Part shown: positions 26,041 through 34,728 of the stretch, piece after piece
Numbering within the stretch: the first letter of the stretch is position 1
Layout: each line of letters starts with the position of its first letter
Assembly (NCBI RefSeq): GCF_029873255.1
Contig: NZ_CP123622.1
Span: 1,272,501-1,336,500 of the forward strand
DNA: 64,000 nt
From: Pigmentibacter sp. JX0631
Lineage (GTDB): Bacteria > Bdellovibrionota_B > Oligoflexia > Silvanigrellales > Silvanigrellaceae
Direction of reading: 5' to 3'
The notes under the pieces: model-generated
What the model was told of the DNA's origin: nothing
The model's input: the letters and a program-made list of their open reading frames with translations, nothing else
Databases searched by the model: none
Program-made: the position numbers and the translations under genes

Positions 26041-26818
26041 AAAATGTTTGATTTTTTGATCTAAAAACTACAGATGTTGGTTTCAAAATATTTTGAGCAA
26101 CATAACCAACCCATTTCACCTCAATTTGTGTATCATGAGCAAAAAATCCATAGTAAAATTTACTATCAATTGCAACTGCATAACCATTATCTTTGGCTGT
26201 TACTGAAACATAACTTTGTACTTCTATATCTTTGCCTGAAACATCAATATTTGAAATAGAAAAATATTTGTTTTGCTCAAAATTGTTTACTTCTTTATCA
26301 ATATTAGTTTGAATATTTTCACTGTATTCTTTCCTAACTTTTTCTTTTACAATATATAAACCATCATTACTTTTTTGAGTTTTGAATGCATATTCTCCAC
26401 ACATAAAACTTCTAATTCCATTGGCACCAAGTTTAGAAAAAAGTAATGAAAATTGTTCGAAGTAATCATTCGATATAGATATATTTTTATCCGCTGAATA
26501 TGAAATATCTGTTCCATCTAATTGAAATGAAAAAAATTCAGTGCCTAATGGTCCTATTACACTGGATTTTAGTAAAGAAAAGTTTTTTTCCCATATCCCT
26601 TCGATTTCAATAGGTGGAAGACGGAGACTTTCAGTACTAAAATCTGCCAAAAATTGTGGATTTTTACCAACAAAACAACGATTTTGAATTATTTGCGAAA
26701 TTTTTAATACTTGATCATCATTTAAAACAGGAACAAGCTCATGTTTTTTTTTCATTGTAACACAAGAGGTTAGCAATATAATTAATGTAACTATTATACT
26801 TGTATTTAATTTATTCAT
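26015..26818 (-). CDS. Lipoprotein of unknown function
   Basis: A 267-residue protein with a type II signal peptide: hydrophobic stretch, then LLTSC, with the lipidated Cys at residue 19. The mature part is mixed alpha/beta with a central segment (YSADKNISISNDYF, FMCGEYAF) and two further Cys (RCFVGK, MCGEY). Its ATG overlaps the gshB stop by one base (TAATG), so translation is coupled to glutathione synthetase. That suggests shared expression rather than shared chemistry. No family recognised. Confidence 0.76.
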   Translation of the reverse strand: MNKLNTSIIVTLIILLTSCVTMKKKHELVPVLNDDQVLKISQIIQNRCFVGKNPQFLADFSTESLRLPPIEIEGIWEKNFSLLKSSVIGPLGTEFFSFQLDGTDISYSADKNISISNDYFEQFSLLFSKLGANGIRSFMCGEYAFKTQKSNDGLYIVKEKVRKEYSENIQTNIDKEVNNFEQNKYFSISNIDVSGKDIEVQSYVSVTAKDNGYAVAIDSKFYYGFFAHDTQIEVKWVGYVAQNILKPTSVVFRSKNQTFSIYFSEFQ

Positions 26819-27795
26819 TAATTTTTCACCATTAATTCAAAAGCTATCTTATTTATTTTTTCCCCTGTTAAATTTTCAACTGTTCTTAATCCAGTTGGCG
26901 AAGTGATATTAATTTCTCCAATTTTATTTCCTATCAAATCTAAACCAGCAAAAACTATATTCATACTTTTTAAAAAGAGACCAACTGATTCACATAATTT
27001 TATCTGTTCTTTTGACATCTCTCTGATATGCGCTGTACCGCCTTGGGCAAGATTAGACGCAATTTTACCGTGCTCTGGAATTCTTACAAAATCGCCGATG
27101 ATTACACCGTCAGCAATTAAAACCCTTCTATCACCTTCCGTATGAATTTCTTTTAAATAAGGTTGAACAAGATATTTTTGCTTTAAATGATTATGAATGG
27201 ATTGTTTGTCTAAGAATGCAATAAGATCATTCATATTAGTAAACAATTGAACATCCTCACCTCCATGTCCTAACCATGGTTTGCAAATAATTCCATCATC
27301 AAATAAATTTATATTTTCTTTCAAATATTTTTCAATAATAGAAATATTTTCTGATAAACATGTTGGAATAACATTATTTTTGTTAATAACTCCTGAACTC
27401 AAAGCTTTCCAATGCAAAGCTTTTTCGTGATACGCAAGCAGAACTTCAGCTGGATTTAAAATTTTAACTTTAGTTTGCGTCGCTAAAATCCAACAAAGAT
27501 CTTTATAGCCTTCATTAAAAGGAGGATCTTTCCTAATAAAACAATAGTCAAAAGATGAAAAAGAAACTAAATTCTTTTTTACTTGCTCATAATTAATATT
27601 ATTTATATTTATTTCTTTTATTTCATTGAATTGATTTAAATAAATTTCTTCATTTAAAAAATGTATATTTTTATCTTCACACCAAAAAACTTCCCAATTT
27701 TTAGCGATTGCCGCTTCTGCTAAAGCAAGACTAGAATCTGATTTTAAATTTACTTTTTCCAATTTATCAGCAATAATTAGCAATTTTTTTTTCAT
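26818..27795 (-). CDS. gshB: Glutathione synthetase
   Basis: An ATP-grasp enzyme of about 325 residues that adds glycine to gamma-glutamylcysteine. Seen: IRKDPPFNEGYKDLCWILA (substrate-side motif), ILNPAEVLLAYHEKALHWKAL, ICKPWLGHGGEDVQLF, EGDRRVLIADGVIIGDFVRI, and NLAQGGTAHIREM. The ATP-Mg end is GLDLIGNKIGEINITSPTGL. The start at 27795 (MKKKLLIIADKLEKV) aligns with the family; upstream codons to 27867 add a stretch unlike gshB. Only weak ribosome-site complementarity is visible. No gshA lies in the window. Divergent from hmgA. Confidence 0.9.
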   Translation of the reverse strand: MKKKLLIIADKLEKVNLKSDSSLALAEAAIAKNWEVFWCEDKNIHFLNEEIYLNQFNEIKEININNINYEQVKKNLVSFSSFDYCFIRKDPPFNEGYKDLCWILATQTKVKILNPAEVLLAYHEKALHWKALSSGVINKNNVIPTCLSENISIIEKYLKENINLFDDGIICKPWLGHGGEDVQLFTNMNDLIAFLDKQSIHNHLKQKYLVQPYLKEIHTEGDRRVLIADGVIIGDFVRIPEHGKIASNLAQGGTAHIREMSKEQIKLCESVGLFLKSMNIVFAGLDLIGNKIGEINITSPTGLRTVENLTGEKINKIAFELMVKN

Positions 27796-27871
27796 AAAAG
27801 CCAACTTTCTAAAATTATGACTCAAAACAGTACAAAGGTATATTAAGTGTTTCCAAAAGGCAAACAAAAGC

Positions 27872-27901
27872 TTGCCCCATATTCCTATAAGATGTTATAA
27901 A
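27872..27901 (+). promoter_or_regulatory. Candidate promoter for hmgA
   Basis: TTGCCC (27872-27877), an 18-base spacer, and TATAAA (27896-27901) stand 42 bases before the hmgA start, in the 147-base divergent region with gshB. The -35 match is moderate. Confidence 0.35.
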
Positions 27902-27942
27902 TTATCTTGAATTAATTTGTCACCTTAAAAAGGAGTGAACCA

Positions 27943-29118
27943 ATGATTGATTATAGAAAGCTTGGTTTTGTTTCAGCAAAACAACATACTATCTGTGAAC
28001 TTGACGGTAATATGCTCATTGAACATGTAATTACTCGTGAAGGATTTAGCGATCATTATTCTATATTATATCAGAAAAGAGCTCCTACACATGAAGTTAA
28101 AACTGAAATTTATAAAACAGATAATCCTTTTTTTCCAAATTGCAACAAATTAAACTCAACAGAATTAAAAAGAAGACATTTTCAAACTCCACTTCTAAAA
28201 AAAGAAGGAAATTTATTAGAAGCAAGAGCAACATTACTAATAAATGATAGCTGTTCTGTAGGTATTACAAATTTAACGAAAAATGATGAGCATTTTTTTT
28301 CAAATGCAGATGCTGATGAATTATATTTTATTTCCGAAGGAGAAGGAATTTTACAAACCATAATGGGTGAATTAGATTATAAGAAAGGGGACTATCTGTT
28401 TATACCCAAAGCCATTCCTTTCCGATTTTTACCCGCTATGAAAACAAATATGCTCATTATTGAAGGTAAAAATAAATTTGGCATTCCAGCAGAATTTAAA
28501 TTACCCAACGGACAAATAAAACTAGATTCCCCATACAATCATCGGGATTTTCATGCTCCAAATAGACTTTTATCAATAAAAGATAATGAAAATTTTTCAT
28601 TTATAATTAAAAAAGATAATACACTAACCAGACATGAATACACAGATTTTCCCTATAAAGTTGTTGGATGGGACGGATGGTATTGGCCTTTCTCGTTCTC
28701 GGTTTATAACTATCAACCTAAAACTAGCTCAGTCCATTTACCACCCACAGTACACTCAGTTTTTAGCGCTAATAAGTTCTATGTCATGAATTTTGTTCCA
28801 AGAATGCTTGATTATCACCCTAAAGCAATCCCTTGTCCGTGGCCACATTCCAGCTTAGATTGTGATGAAGTTATTTTTTATGTCAGCGGCGATTTTACCA
28901 GCAGAAAAGGAATATCTAACTATTCTATTAGTTTCCATCCATCTGGGATTCCCCATGGTCCTCACCCAGAGCGTTATGAACAAAGCATTGGCGCAAAATA
29001 TACTCAAGAACTTGCAATAATGGTTGACACATTTGAACCTTTATTTGTAACTGAAGCTGCAGGGATACTTGAAGATAAAAAGTATCATTTTACCTGGGAT
29101 AGTCCTAATCATCTATAA
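27943..29118 (+). CDS. hmgA: Homogentisate 1,2-dioxygenase
   Basis: A 391-residue cupin-type Fe(II) dioxygenase that opens the ring of homogentisate to maleylacetoacetate. Seen: DADELYFISEGEGILQTIMG in the first cupin. The iron site follows: PHSSLDCDEVIFYVSGDF (His and Glu ligands), then SISFHPSGIPHGPHPERYEQ (third His) and ELAIMVDTFEPL. AAGGAG precedes the ATG. It is shorter than the roughly 440-residue human enzyme, like other bacterial short forms. With fahA at 4296 it implies a tyrosine/phenylacetate-type route; no maleylacetoacetate isomerase is in the window. Confidence 0.92.
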   Translation: MIDYRKLGFVSAKQHTICELDGNMLIEHVITREGFSDHYSILYQKRAPTHEVKTEIYKTDNPFFPNCNKLNSTELKRRHFQTPLLKKEGNLLEARATLLINDSCSVGITNLTKNDEHFFSNADADELYFISEGEGILQTIMGELDYKKGDYLFIPKAIPFRFLPAMKTNMLIIEGKNKFGIPAEFKLPNGQIKLDSPYNHRDFHAPNRLLSIKDNENFSFIIKKDNTLTRHEYTDFPYKVVGWDGWYWPFSFSVYNYQPKTSSVHLPPTVHSVFSANKFYVMNFVPRMLDYHPKAIPCPWPHSSLDCDEVIFYVSGDFTSRKGISNYSISFHPSGIPHGPHPERYEQSIGAKYTQELAIMVDTFEPLFVTEAAGILEDKKYHFTWDSPNHL

Positions 29119-29143
29119 TTATTAAATAGAAATGGCTTAAAGA

Positions 29144-30283
29144 ATGGCTCACAAAGAATCTGATAAAACTTATAATATAGTTTTAACTGGCGGTGGTACA
29201 GCTGGACATGTTTGGCCACATTTTGCATTATTTGAAGCAGAAAACTCTCCCTTATATAAAGCTTCCAACGAAAAAAAAATAAATGTTTATTATGTCGGCT
29301 CCCAAACAGGCATGGAAAAAGATTTAGTTACTACGAATAAACCCAATTGGCATTATTTCTCTATTTCAACTGGCAAATTAAGAAGATATTTTAGTCTTAA
29401 AAATTTTTCAGATCCTTTTTTAATTCTTCTTGGTATTCTCCAAGCTTTTTTCTTTCTTGGAAAAGTCAAAGCATCTATTGTTTTTTCTAAAGGAGGATTT
29501 GTTTCAGCTCCCGTAGTATGGGCGGCGTGGTTAAGAGGAATTCCTATTATTATTCACGAAAGCGATGCTACACCTGCATTAGCTACTAAATTAACAGTCC
29601 CATTTTGCAATAAAGCGCTTGTTTCATTTCCAGAAACTATTAAAAAATTTCATCCTTTTTTTCAAAATAAAGTATTAGAAATAGGTTTACCTATACGCGA
29701 ATCTTTATTTTCTGCTACAAAAGAAGAAGGTCTTAAATTTTTCTCATTACCTAACAACCGAAAAACCATTTTAATTTTTGGTGGTAGTTTAGGTGCACAA
29801 AGTCTGAATCAAAAAATGTACACAATTATTCCCGAGCTACACAAGAACTATAGTATTATTCATATTGTTGGTAAAGGTAACAGACAAGAACTACCTGGGC
29901 TTGAATATTATCGCCAGCTCGAGTTTCTTACAGACGGAATGAAATATGCTTATAGTGCTGCTGATTTGGCAATTTGTAGAGCAGGAGCGAGTAGTATTTT
30001 TGAATTAGCTGCAGCAAAAGTTCCTATGATTCTAATTCCTTTAGGTCTACATGCAAGCCGTGGCGATCAAATTATAAATGCAAGAATATTTATGAATAAA
30101 GGATGGGCTCAATCAATTGACGAAAATACCTTTCAAAATGACTCCGCCATTCAATTAATAGATTCTACTTTTAACTCTTTGGAAGAACGAAAAGTTGCTT
30201 TAGAAACTTCACCAGCTAAAGACTCTGCTTTAAAAACGGGACAAATTATCTGGGAAACTATGATAAAATATGGAGATATTTAA
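29144..30283 (+). CDS. murG: MurG-type GlcNAc transferase, outside a dcw cluster
   Basis: A 379-residue GT28 enzyme that adds GlcNAc from UDP-GlcNAc to lipid I to make lipid II on the inner face of the membrane. Seen: the N-terminal loop LTGGGTAGHVWPHFAL, FSKGGFVSAPVVWAAW, IIHESDATPALATKL, ILIFGGSLGAQSLN, and the UDP-sugar site CRAGASSIFELAAAKVPMIL. It is followed six bases later by tsaE. No mur/fts neighbours surround it. Whether this is the sole MurG or a second copy needs the rest of the genome. The ribosome site is weak; the ATG at 29144 is the natural start. Confidence 0.9.
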   Translation: MAHKESDKTYNIVLTGGGTAGHVWPHFALFEAENSPLYKASNEKKINVYYVGSQTGMEKDLVTTNKPNWHYFSISTGKLRRYFSLKNFSDPFLILLGILQAFFFLGKVKASIVFSKGGFVSAPVVWAAWLRGIPIIIHESDATPALATKLTVPFCNKALVSFPETIKKFHPFFQNKVLEIGLPIRESLFSATKEEGLKFFSLPNNRKTILIFGGSLGAQSLNQKMYTIIPELHKNYSIIHIVGKGNRQELPGLEYYRQLEFLTDGMKYAYSAADLAICRAGASSIFELAAAKVPMILIPLGLHASRGDQIINARIFMNKGWAQSIDENTFQNDSAIQLIDSTFNSLEERKVALETSPAKDSALKTGQIIWETMIKYGDI

Positions 30284-30289
30284 AAAATA

Positions 30290-30832
30290 ATGACTCTAAA
30301 GTTTACAAATGATTTACAAAAATTTTTTATTACCGAGCAAAAAGATGCTGATTCAGTTGAATTTTCTGTAAATTTAGAAAATTTAGATTTAATTACAAAA
30401 GAAATTAGTCTTTTTTTCCAAGCAGGAGATTGGCTTTTTCTTGATGGAGATCTAGGCTCAGGTAAAACTACTTTTGTTAAAAATTTGTTGGAAAATTGGT
30501 ATTCAAGTGAGAAAGGCTCTAGTCCCACTTTTTCAATTCTAAATATATTTCAATTAAGCAATTCAAGAAATAATATAGAAAAAATAGTGCATCTTGACTT
30601 ATATCGAATTAAAAATGGAAATGAATTATTTTTTCTTGGACTAGAAAATGAATTTTCGTTAAAAAATTCATTTTGTATCTTTGAGTGGCCTTATAATATT
30701 GAAATTGAAGAATATAATTCTTTTTTTAAGATAACAGGCTGCCAACGTCCTAAAAGAATTTTTGAAATATCTATTGAATTAGGTGAGCAAAATAATTCTA
30801 GACTGTATTGCATAAAAAAAATAAATCTTTAA
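30290..30832 (+). CDS. tsaE: tRNA threonylcarbamoyladenosine biosynthesis ATPase TsaE
   Basis: A 180-residue ATPase that works with TsaB/TsaD in making t6A37 in tRNA. The Walker A GDLGSGKTTF (residues 53-61) is followed by the family SPTFSILNIF and HLDLYRIK with the conserved Asp-Tyr, then CIFEWPYNIE. Slightly longer than E. coli TsaE (153), with about 20 extra N-terminal residues. It overlaps nothing and lies six bases after murG, so co-transcription is likely, though the functional link is not obvious. Confidence 0.91.
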   Translation: MTLKFTNDLQKFFITEQKDADSVEFSVNLENLDLITKEISLFFQAGDWLFLDGDLGSGKTTFVKNLLENWYSSEKGSSPTFSILNIFQLSNSRNNIEKIVHLDLYRIKNGNELFFLGLENEFSLKNSFCIFEWPYNIEIEEYNSFFKITGCQRPKRIFEISIELGEQNNSRLYCIKKINL

Positions 30833-30900
30833 TTTCATTCTTTACATGTGTCAAATATTTAATTTTCTTAATCTAAAAAAATAATTTACAATATATTAAG

Positions 30901-30917
30901 TTCCTTAATTAAAGGAA
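30901..30917 (+). promoter_or_regulatory. Hairpin occluding the ribosome site of the 30923 gene
   Basis: TTCCTT (30901-30906) and AAGGAA (30912-30917) pair around AATTA. The right arm is the ribosome site of the 30923 gene, whose ATG follows five bases later. The stem is short and AT-rich. Confidence 0.4.
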
Positions 30918-30922
30918 GTAAT

Positions 30923-32014
30923 ATGAAAATCAAATTATTTGCATTTATAGTAAGTATATTTTTCATTTATACAGCTTCTGCAATAAAAATCACATTTTTA
31001 GTCCCAGGTAAATCGAATGAAGATTTTTGGGTAACAGCAGCAGAATTTACCAGAGCTGCTGCAGTAGAACTTGGATTTGACTATGAAGTTTTATATGCCG
31101 AACGTGATAGAGAAAACATGATAGATCTTGTCTATAAAATTGCCAGCGAAACAAATAAACCTGACTTTGTTTTAATAGTGAATGAAAAAAACTCGGCACC
31201 ACAAATGCTTAAAATATTGAATAATAATAATATTAAAACATTTCTAGTACATGTAGATTTAACAGATGATCAAAAAAAAGTTATAAAATATCCAAGAAGT
31301 ATATATAAAAATTGGATTGGAACTGTTGTTGCAGACAACGTTCCTGCCGGATACCAAATTATGAATGAAATGTATAAAAATATTCCAGAAAATTTAAAAT
31401 CAAAAAAAATGTTTAAATTAATTGCAATCAATGGAGATAAAGAAACAAAAACATCTCTCGAAAGAGAAAAAGGTTTATATAAATTTTTAAATGAAAACAA
31501 GAGTATTCAACTTCTCCAGATAATAGCAGCTGAATGGGATAGGGATATAGCTTATCAAAAAACAAATCACATGTTTGATAGATACAAAGATATTGATTTT
31601 ATTTGGGCTGCTAATGATCCAATTGCATTAGGAGCATTAAAAGCAGTCTATAACCATCAAAAGCTACCAGGTAAAAATATTTATATCGGCGGATTAAATT
31701 GGTCAAAAGAATCTTTAGAAGAAATAAAAAAGGGAACAATATCTACTTCACTAGGTGGACACTTTATTAATGGAGCATGTGCAATTGCAGTTATCTTCGA
31801 CTATCTTAAGGGAATCGATATTAATAGTTCTAATTACGAAATGAAGATAAATTTTTTCTCACCTATTGGAAAAAAAGAGGTAGATGAATATTTTAAATAT
31901 TTAGATAAAAGCAATTGGAATAAAATTAATTTTAAGAAATATACAAAATTCTATAACAAAAATTTAAAAGAATATAAATTTAACCCCAAAGAAATATTGA
32001 AAGACTATAAGTAA
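30923..32014 (+). CDS. Periplasmic sugar-type binding protein, orphan
   Basis: A 363-residue protein with a signal peptide (ends TASA) and class I binding-protein architecture: ITFLVPGKSNEDFWVTAAEF, PDFVLIVNEKNSAP, KLIAINGDKETKTSLEREKG, and FIWAANDPIALGALKAVYN. These match the LacI/ribose-binding type, with an aromatic contact (FW) and a typical AANDP hinge. No membrane or ATPase partner lies adjacent. As with the 22465 protein, it may feed a distant transporter or a sensor kinase. It overlaps the convergent 32005 gene by ten bases. The ligand is unknown. Confidence 0.8.
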   Translation: MKIKLFAFIVSIFFIYTASAIKITFLVPGKSNEDFWVTAAEFTRAAAVELGFDYEVLYAERDRENMIDLVYKIASETNKPDFVLIVNEKNSAPQMLKILNNNNIKTFLVHVDLTDDQKKVIKYPRSIYKNWIGTVVADNVPAGYQIMNEMYKNIPENLKSKKMFKLIAINGDKETKTSLEREKGLYKFLNENKSIQLLQIIAAEWDRDIAYQKTNHMFDRYKDIDFIWAANDPIALGALKAVYNHQKLPGKNIYIGGLNWSKESLEEIKKGTISTSLGGHFINGACAIAVIFDYLKGIDINSSNYEMKINFFSPIGKKEVDEYFKYLDKSNWNKINFKKYTKFYNKNLKEYKFNPKEILKDYK

Positions 32015-32499
32015 GATTGATCTATTCTTAATTTTTGAATTTTCTCTGCAATTTCTTCGTACGATAAGTATTTTGAATAAGTATTTTGCAGCAACTCAGT
32101 ATTAAACATATATAATGAATAGCCATAACTTACATTATGTGATTGAATTATAAATAAACCATTTAACAGATATCCATTACTTCCAAAAGTATGCCATTCA
32201 GACATAAAATTATTCGCAGGTTGCACGATATAGTATGCATCACCATATTGTTTGATACATTCGTGTGTTAATTCTTCAATTTTATTGATACCTCCTTTGA
32301 GGTCGAAAAATTCAATAAAAACAGCAGGAAAAAAAACCATTTCTTTCCAACTACCATCAACAGTTACTTTTTTATTCCCATTTTTTAACCATTTCCAATT
32401 GTGGCTGATGTTGGAGCAATAAACATTAACAGTTTCAGCTAATGAATAATGACATTGAAGAAAGATAGTGAGTATTAATAATTTTTTAAAAAAGTTCAT
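32005..32499 (-). CDS. Exported protein of unknown function, paralogue of the 52759 protein
   Basis: A 164-residue protein with a signal peptide (ends YSLA). Its mature part shares a pattern with the 52759 protein: VYCSN...WKWLKNGN against VICAE...YHWLENES, then ELTHECIKQYGD against ELQSKCISKFGE, QPANNFMSEWHTFGSNG against QPADYSFSDWYPFAKNQ. The two conserved Cys probably pair. GGAGGAG precedes the ATG at short spacing. The family is not recognised; both copies are in or near secreted-protein regions. Confidence 0.75.
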   Translation of the reverse strand: MNFFKKLLILTIFLQCHYSLAETVNVYCSNISHNWKWLKNGNKKVTVDGSWKEMVFFPAVFIEFFDLKGGINKIEELTHECIKQYGDAYYIVQPANNFMSEWHTFGSNGYLLNGLFIIQSHNVSYGYSLYMFNTELLQNTYSKYLSYEEIAEKIQKLRIDQSYL

Positions 32500-32935
32500 A
32501 ACTCCTCCATTGAAATAAAATTAATTTTTTATGCTCTATTTTTTTTCCAAAGATTACAACTTATAAAAATTATTTTGATTTGAATACTTTGCAGAACATT
32601 TTTAAATTATTTACCTTTTTTTTATCCTTTTGTCTACTTCTAAAGATTTTCAGTTTCTCTATTTGCATAAAAAAAGGATTTTTCATATTTGAATACACTA
32701 AGTCAATAATTTTTTATCAATATGATGTTTTCACAATAAAATATGTATCTTTTTTGTTAATTAAAATTATATTTATAAAGCGGAACTAATACAAAATTAA
32801 CGAAACAAATTCAATTAAGAACATTAATTAATTATAAATTTTATAAACTTATTCATAAATTATTTGACTTAATAAAAAAATAAAAATACTGTTTACTTTT
32901 TTAATGAAGTAACTTTTGATACAAAAGGATTTTCA
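32500..32935. other. Gene-free, extremely AT-rich spacer
   Basis: These 436 bases separate the divergent 32005 and 32936 genes. A frame opening with TTG at 32580 could give 69 residues but has no ribosome site and reads as composition-driven. The stretch probably carries promoters for both neighbours; no strong consensus stands out. Confidence 0.5.
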
Positions 32936-33766
32936 ATGAAACATATTTTTGCAATTATATTTCCACTTTTAATTTACTTAAATCATGCATTTGCGATGAA
33001 AAGTAACGAAAATTTAGACAACATTCCGCAAACTTTGAAAGAAAATATTTACTCAAACTTAGATGCAAGTTCTTTAATTAATTTATCAAAAACAAGTACT
33101 TCTTTAAATGAAAGTATAAGTGAATATATTAACTACACAAAAAAACTAAGTACAATTAAAATAAATGGGACAAAAAATGAAATTTCTGAATATTTAATGT
33201 TACTTAACAACAATTTGAATGAAAAATTAACTAATACAAATAATTTAATTATCGATTATTTTGATTCCTATGATGACTTAAGATTTTATGACAATAGAGC
33301 TTTTGGACTTTTACTATTGGCACTTGATACATTTCCTAATTTAAATAAATTTACTATGATATTTCATGATTCTACCAATAATAATATTTTTGAATCCATC
33401 TCTATTGAAATAAAAGGAAATGAAATTTACTTGGTTGGAAGTTTTGAAAGATTATCTAGTTTCTTTAAGCAATTTTTTGCAATCAAAAATAATGAAAATA
33501 TTTATAAAGTTAATATGACCCTCAACCGCAATAAAAATGCTGGCTATCATTATAGCGATATTGATTACATATCGCATTACATGATTAAATACATACCAAA
33601 TATTAAAATTATTCAAATTGATGATAAAAACGAATCTTATACAAAAGATAGACATTTTTACACAGAAGAAAGTGTTAAAAATTATTTTATAAATAATGAT
33701 AATTTTAAGAGCAAATCTTTGTTTGTTATTCTAAATGGTGAAGTAAAAAAATACAACAAAAATTAA
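32936..33766 (+). CDS. Exported F-box-like protein, tandem copy 1
   Basis: A 276-residue protein with a signal peptide (residues 1-20, ending HAFA). Directly after it, at residues 27-62, is an F-box-like helix set: LDNIPQTLKENIYSNLDASS then LINLSKTSTSLNE. This matches the LPxEL..EI..LDxxSLxxLxxTSxxL pattern of eukaryotic F-boxes. The rest (about 210 residues) is alpha/beta with Asn/Leu repeats and resembles LRR-like spacing without a strict repeat; its end VILNGEVKKY aligns with the end of the next protein. F-boxes bind Skp1, absent from bacteria, so a host target is the obvious idea. AAGGA lies six bases before the ATG. Confidence 0.78.
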   Translation: MKHIFAIIFPLLIYLNHAFAMKSNENLDNIPQTLKENIYSNLDASSLINLSKTSTSLNESISEYINYTKKLSTIKINGTKNEISEYLMLLNNNLNEKLTNTNNLIIDYFDSYDDLRFYDNRAFGLLLLALDTFPNLNKFTMIFHDSTNNNIFESISIEIKGNEIYLVGSFERLSSFFKQFFAIKNNENIYKVNMTLNRNKNAGYHYSDIDYISHYMIKYIPNIKIIQIDDKNESYTKDRHFYTEESVKNYFINNDNFKSKSLFVILNGEVKKYNKN

Positions 33767-33781
33767 AAAGGATTTAGTACA

Positions 33782-34642
33782 GTGCGATTATTATATATTC
33801 TTTCAATTATTTTATCTTTTCTAGTCACAAATTCATACGCCGAAAATGAGAAAGATTTTTTAAGCAACCTCCCGCAAGAACTTGTTTCTGAGATAACTAA
33901 AAATCTTGATCCACAATCAATCATAAACTTAAAAAGTACAAGTAAGGCTTTAAAAACTCAAGTAGAAACATATTTAACATATCTAAATAGCAAAGATGAA
34001 TTAACAATAAAGGGAAATATTGCTGAGTTAAAAAAATGGCTAAAAATATTAGATTTTTCATTAGCAAATCAAAATAGCCAAGTTAAAAAACTTGTTCTAA
34101 AAGTTAGCGACAGTAAATTTGAAAATTTAAACTGGTATTGGAATAATTCTGAAATTTTTAATGACTTGTTACAGAAAATTTCAATTAAATTTCCAAATAT
34201 TGAACATTTGGTAATTGAAAAATTTATCTATAATTTTCAAAGTCGTGTTGAGTATTCAGAATTTAAGGCTTATCCAGATAAACTATATTACATAGGTACC
34301 GTTTCAACTATAGATTGGTTAATTGTTAACTTTTCAATGTTTAAAACATACAACAACATAAAAACAGTCCAATTTGATCTTCTAAAAAACTCCAGTAGAG
34401 TAATGAGTAGCATTCATTCATTAGATTTAGCATCTACAATTAGTGTGCAATTGTTACAGCTTGATACTATTATTGTAAATGACATTGATAATTACTATTT
34501 TGAAAAATCTTATTTTTTCTCACGTGAAGAAATACTTTTAAATATTGTAAACATAAAAAAATCATTAGGCGTATCTCCAATTAATCCTATTTTCGTGATT
34601 TTAAGAAATGGAATAGAAGAAAAATACTATTTTAGTAATTAA
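33782..34642 (+). CDS. Exported F-box-like protein, tandem copy 2
   Basis: A 286-residue protein starting with GTG (AAGGAT eight bases upstream) and a signal peptide ending NSYA. Residues 27-62 carry the clearer F-box-like motif of the pair: LSNLPQELVSEITKNLDPQS followed by IINLKSTSKALKT, at exactly the same distance from the N-terminus as in copy 1. The C-terminal domain aligns loosely with copy 1, including FFSREEI and FVILRNGIEEKY. It lies 15 bases after copy 1, so they are co-transcribed. Export of an F-box protein suggests delivery to a eukaryotic cell, or a different use of the motif in the periplasm. Confidence 0.8.
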   Translation: MRLLYILSIILSFLVTNSYAENEKDFLSNLPQELVSEITKNLDPQSIINLKSTSKALKTQVETYLTYLNSKDELTIKGNIAELKKWLKILDFSLANQNSQVKKLVLKVSDSKFENLNWYWNNSEIFNDLLQKISIKFPNIEHLVIEKFIYNFQSRVEYSEFKAYPDKLYYIGTVSTIDWLIVNFSMFKTYNNIKTVQFDLLKNSSRVMSSIHSLDLASTISVQLLQLDTIIVNDIDNYYFEKSYFFSREEILLNIVNIKKSLGVSPINPIFVILRNGIEEKYYFSN

Positions 34643-34728
34643 AATATTGAAATAGCAAAATTTTTCCTAATAAAAAATGGTAATTTTTTACTTTACAGTT
34701 CCGAAAACAAAAAGAAAAGGAACAGATT

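Noticed and set aside
32580-32789. 69-residue hydrophobic frame in the 32.5 kb spacer
   Set aside because: TTG start, no ribosome site, composition typical of AT-rich non-coding DNA.
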